This document shows positions 7,187 through 8,729 of a stretch of DNA of 8,729 bases, piece by piece. This stretch comes from Chloroflexota bacterium (GTDB taxonomy: Bacteria; Chloroflexota; Anaerolineae; Anaerolineales; DRMV01), in contig JAADEN010000078.1 in NCBI GenBank assembly GCA_013153375.1, forward strand, positions 1 through 8,729, read 5' to 3'. Numbering within the stretch: position 1 is the first letter of the stretch; each line of letters starts with the position of its first letter. The notes beneath the pieces were generated by a model that saw nothing but the letters and a program-made list of their open reading frames with translations, searched no databases and was not told the DNA's origin. The position numbers were made by a program, and so were the translations under genes.

Positions 7187-8058
7187 GAGGATTCATCCCG
7201 AGAGGAAGTGGGCGTGGGGCGCCACCAGGCCCCCAACCGCCAGGCCCGAAACCAGGCGCGGATGGGGGACGAGGACAGCCCGGCCAGCAACAGTTTTTGC
7301 ACTTGTTCGGGTTTGAGATCCCAAATCAGGTAGCCGTCTCGGGCCACGGAGATGGTGCCGGTCTCTTCGGACACGACCACGGCCAGGGCGTCGGTGATTT
7401 CGGTGATGCCGATGGCCGCGCGGTGACGCAGGCCCAGACGCCGCACGCCTTCGGCCAGGGGCAACTCGGTGGCCGACGAGAGGGGCAGCACGCAGGCCGC
7501 GGCTTGCAGCCGGCCGCGGCCGACGATGAGCGCGCCGTCGTGCAGCGGGGTGTTGGGGTAGAAGATTTGGATGATGAGTTCGGGCGAGGCCAGCGCGTCC
7601 AGCAACACGCCGGTCTGGATGTAGTCGCCCAGGCTGGTGGTGCGCTCGAACACGATCAACGCGCCGATGCGGGCCTCGGACATGCTGGAGATGGCCTCGA
7701 CCGTCGCGTGCACCACCTGGCCGGCCAGCGCGCGATGGGTGGAGGGCTGCGCGCCCAGGCGCCCCACCCGCTCCAGGGCCTGGCGCAGTTCGGGCGCGAA
7801 GATCACCGGGATGGCCAGCAACAGCGCGGGCAGGATGGTGCTCCACAGCCACGAGAACGCGGGCAACTCCAGCAGGTTGGTCAGCAGGCCCAGGATCATG
7901 ACCACCAGCAGCACCCCGCGCAGGATGGCCATGCCTCGGGTGCCTTGGAGCCAGCCCAGCACGATGTAGAAGATCAGCGCGACCAGCAGGATGTCCACCA
8001 CGCTGACCCAGGAAAAGCGTTCGAAGATGAGCATCAAGTTGTCCAGGAAGGCCTGCAC
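7183..8058 (-). CDS. cdaA: Membrane diadenylate cyclase (c-di-AMP synthase)
   Basis: CdaA joins two ATP into cyclic di-AMP, a second messenger that controls potassium and osmolyte uptake and wall homeostasis. The protein has three N-terminal membrane segments (about 18-34, 43-60 and 70-88) followed by a cytoplasmic DAC domain with the DGA motif (LHDGALIV, Asp174-Gly175-Ala176) and the RHR motif (GLRHRAAIG, Arg211-His212-Arg213), both needed for ATP binding and catalysis. The frame stays open upstream to 8265, but the start is best placed at GTG 8056-8058: GAGGAGG (8065-8071) is exactly six bases before it, and the upstream translation is Pro/Ala/Arg-rich and unlike the family. This gives 291 residues, near the family's usual 270-280. 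It overlaps cdaR by four bases. No c-di-AMP riboswitch was recognised in the window. Confidence 0.95.
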   Translation of the reverse strand: MQAFLDNLMLIFERFSWVSVVDILLVALIFYIVLGWLQGTRGMAILRGVLLVVMILGLLTNLLELPAFSWLWSTILPALLLAIPVIFAPELRQALERVGRLGAQPSTHRALAGQVVHATVEAISSMSEARIGALIVFERTTSLGDYIQTGVLLDALASPELIIQIFYPNTPLHDGALIVGRGRLQAAACVLPLSSATELPLAEGVRRLGLRHRAAIGITEITDALAVVVSEETGTISVARDGYLIWDLKPEQVQKLLLAGLSSSPIRAWFRAWRLGAWWRPTPTSSRDESS

Positions 8059-8064
8059 GGGCCG

Positions 8065-8071
8065 CCTCCTC
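8065..8071 (-). promoter_or_regulatory. Ribosome binding site that sets the cdaA start
   Basis: GAGGAGG on the minus strand lies six bases before a GTG at 8056-8058. No comparable site precedes the longer in-frame starts up to 8265, so this site decides the N-terminus of CdaA and leaves a 113-bp gap after the upstream gene. Confidence 0.8.
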
Positions 8072-8097
8072 GCGACCGTAGGGCTGTCACACGCGCA

Positions 8098-8165
8098 CGG
8101 CCCCGTGGGTGCAATCCGCCGGGGCCGCACGGTGACCTGCGCAGGGTCGTCCGCCGACGCGGACG
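8098..8165 (-). other. Gap between the GNAT gene and cdaA, with two hairpins
   Basis: Within the 113-bp gap two stems are visible: 8148-8153 with 8160-8165 (6 bp, 6-base loop), seven bases past the upstream stop codon, and 8098-8104 with 8121-8127 (7 bp, 16-base loop). Neither is followed by a T-run, and no good -10 element lies between them and cdaA. They may be weak attenuators or processing sites; read-through from the GNAT gene into cdaA seems likely. Confidence 0.35.
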
Positions 8166-8171
8166 GGTGCG

Positions 8172-8669
8172 CTACAGCGGTTGCAGCACCCGGTCGGTGC
8201 GCAGTTGCTTGAACAGCAAGACCGTCTTGCCCGGGGGCCGGGATTCGCGCGCCGCCTCTTGCCACGCGGGAACGGTGAGGGTTTCGATGGCGCGCTCTTC
8301 AAAGCCCAGGCGCTGCCACTGGTCTCGTGTGCGGCTGTAGAACTTGGGATGCAGGAAGACCAGCGCGGCTTCGCATTGCAGTTCGCGCGAGCGCTCCAGC
8401 ACCTCGTCCATCGCGGCCTGGATGGCCTGTTCCGCGCCGTGGGGCGTGTGGATGTAGAACTCGTTGACCCGCGTCACCAGGTTCTCGACCTGCCAGCCCA
8501 CCAGACCGATGAGTTCGCCGTCGCGCCGAATCAGCAGGTAGGCGCGGTCGCCGAAGCGGGCGATGATGTCCGCGCGGCCGGGGCGTACTTTGCCCCGGGT
8601 GGCGCGAGCGATGAAGTCGGCAATCTCGGGCGCGTGTTTGGGCGTGGCGCGTTCGACCTCGACCTGCAC
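8172..8669 (-). CDS. GNAT-fold acetyltransferase-like protein, start uncertain
   Basis: The 165-residue reading from a GTG at 8667-8669 shows the GNAT layout: an N-terminal EVERATPKHAPEIADFI strand-helix, the GELIGLVGWQV hairpin (51-61), the NEFYIHTP strand (69-76), a helix, and a LGFEE turn near residue 121. GNAT enzymes move an acetyl group from acetyl-CoA to an amine. The pyrophosphate loop is degenerate: PHGAEQAIQAAM stands where R/Q-x-x-G-x-G is expected, so catalysis is doubtful. No SD precedes the GTG, and the frame stays open through a Pro/Ala/Thr-rich stretch to the window edge (8729), which looks like a linker; the real gene probably begins outside the window, perhaps with another domain. 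It ends 113 bp before cdaA on the same strand. The fold is likely; the substrate is unknown. Confidence 0.75.
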   Translation of the reverse strand: MQVEVERATPKHAPEIADFIARATRGKVRPGRADIIARFGDRAYLLIRRDGELIGLVGWQVENLVTRVNEFYIHTPHGAEQAIQAAMDEVLERSRELQCEAALVFLHPKFYSRTRDQWQRLGFEERAIETLTVPAWQEAARESRPPGKTVLLFKQLRTDRVLQPL

Positions 8670-8729
8670 CGTGGTCGGCGGCGCGGGCCGGGGCCGCGGG
8701 GTCGCGGCCGGAGCCGCGGCGCGGCCGCG

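Noticed and set aside
5904..7196. A 430-codon minus-strand frame overlapping cdaR
   Set aside because: It is a shifted frame of cdaR, low in complexity and rich in Arg, Gly and Ala; the cdaR frame has the YbbR repeats and a membrane segment.
8059..8171. A separate promoter for cdaA
   Set aside because: A TTGCAC hexamer exists on the minus strand, but the sequence 17 bases on (TGTGAC) does not resemble a -10.
8059..8265. A longer CdaA with 69 extra N-terminal residues
   Set aside because: The extension is Pro/Ala/Arg-rich, overlaps the end of the upstream gene, and has no good SD, whereas GAGGAGG sits six bases before the GTG at 8056-8058.
6239..8340. Long plus-strand frames over cdaR and cdaA
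   Set aside because: The two frames (6239-7333 and 7297-8340) are antisense shadows with His/Gln/Gly-rich translations, no ribosome binding site and no recognisable motif.

Overview
The window looks like chromosomal DNA from a high-GC member of the Chloroflexota, most likely Anaerolineae-like. The reasons are a housekeeping gyrA, a SpoVS protein in a setting with no other sporulation gene, Pro/Thr-rich tails on exported proteins, and an operon of diadenylate cyclase, YbbR and sortase. This assignment is an inference from gene content and style; there is no rRNA here to confirm it.

Positions 1-399 hold no confident gene but are rich in signals: a long inverted repeat at the left edge, four tandem 11-bp repeats (149-192), an extended -10 promoter (209-217) and a stem-loop with a T-run (261-290), followed by a 14-bp tandem duplication. 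On the minus strand the same stretch can be read as a 30-codon ORF with a strong Shine-Dalgarno (SD) sequence. Positions 400-1416 (minus) encode a radical SAM protein in DNA that is visibly less GC-rich than its surroundings, so it was probably acquired. Positions 1417-1675 are a mosaic of palindromes and GG-rich heptamer repeats between that gene and gyrA.

A complete gyrA (1676-4114, minus) and a SpoVS-family gene (4473-4874, plus) are transcribed divergently from a 358-bp intergenic region. Each has a good sigma-70-type promoter: an extended -10 for gyrA, and TTGAAA-17-TATAAT for spoVS. The spoVS product carries an unusual acidic tail. A short convergent gap with overlapping hairpins (4875-4991) separates it from the next operon.

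The right half (8669 down to 4992, minus) is one apparent transcription unit: a GNAT-like protein, then cdaA (membrane c-di-AMP synthase), cdaR (its YbbR-domain extracellular regulator) and a membrane-anchored sortase. cdaA and cdaR overlap by ATGA, and the sortase SD overlaps the cdaR stop codon, so all three are probably translated together. In Firmicutes the gene after cdaA-cdaR is usually glmM. A sortase in that place ties c-di-AMP synthesis to envelope protein processing and is the most interesting gene-level observation here. The most interesting non-coding observation is the repeat-promoter-terminator cluster at 149-290.
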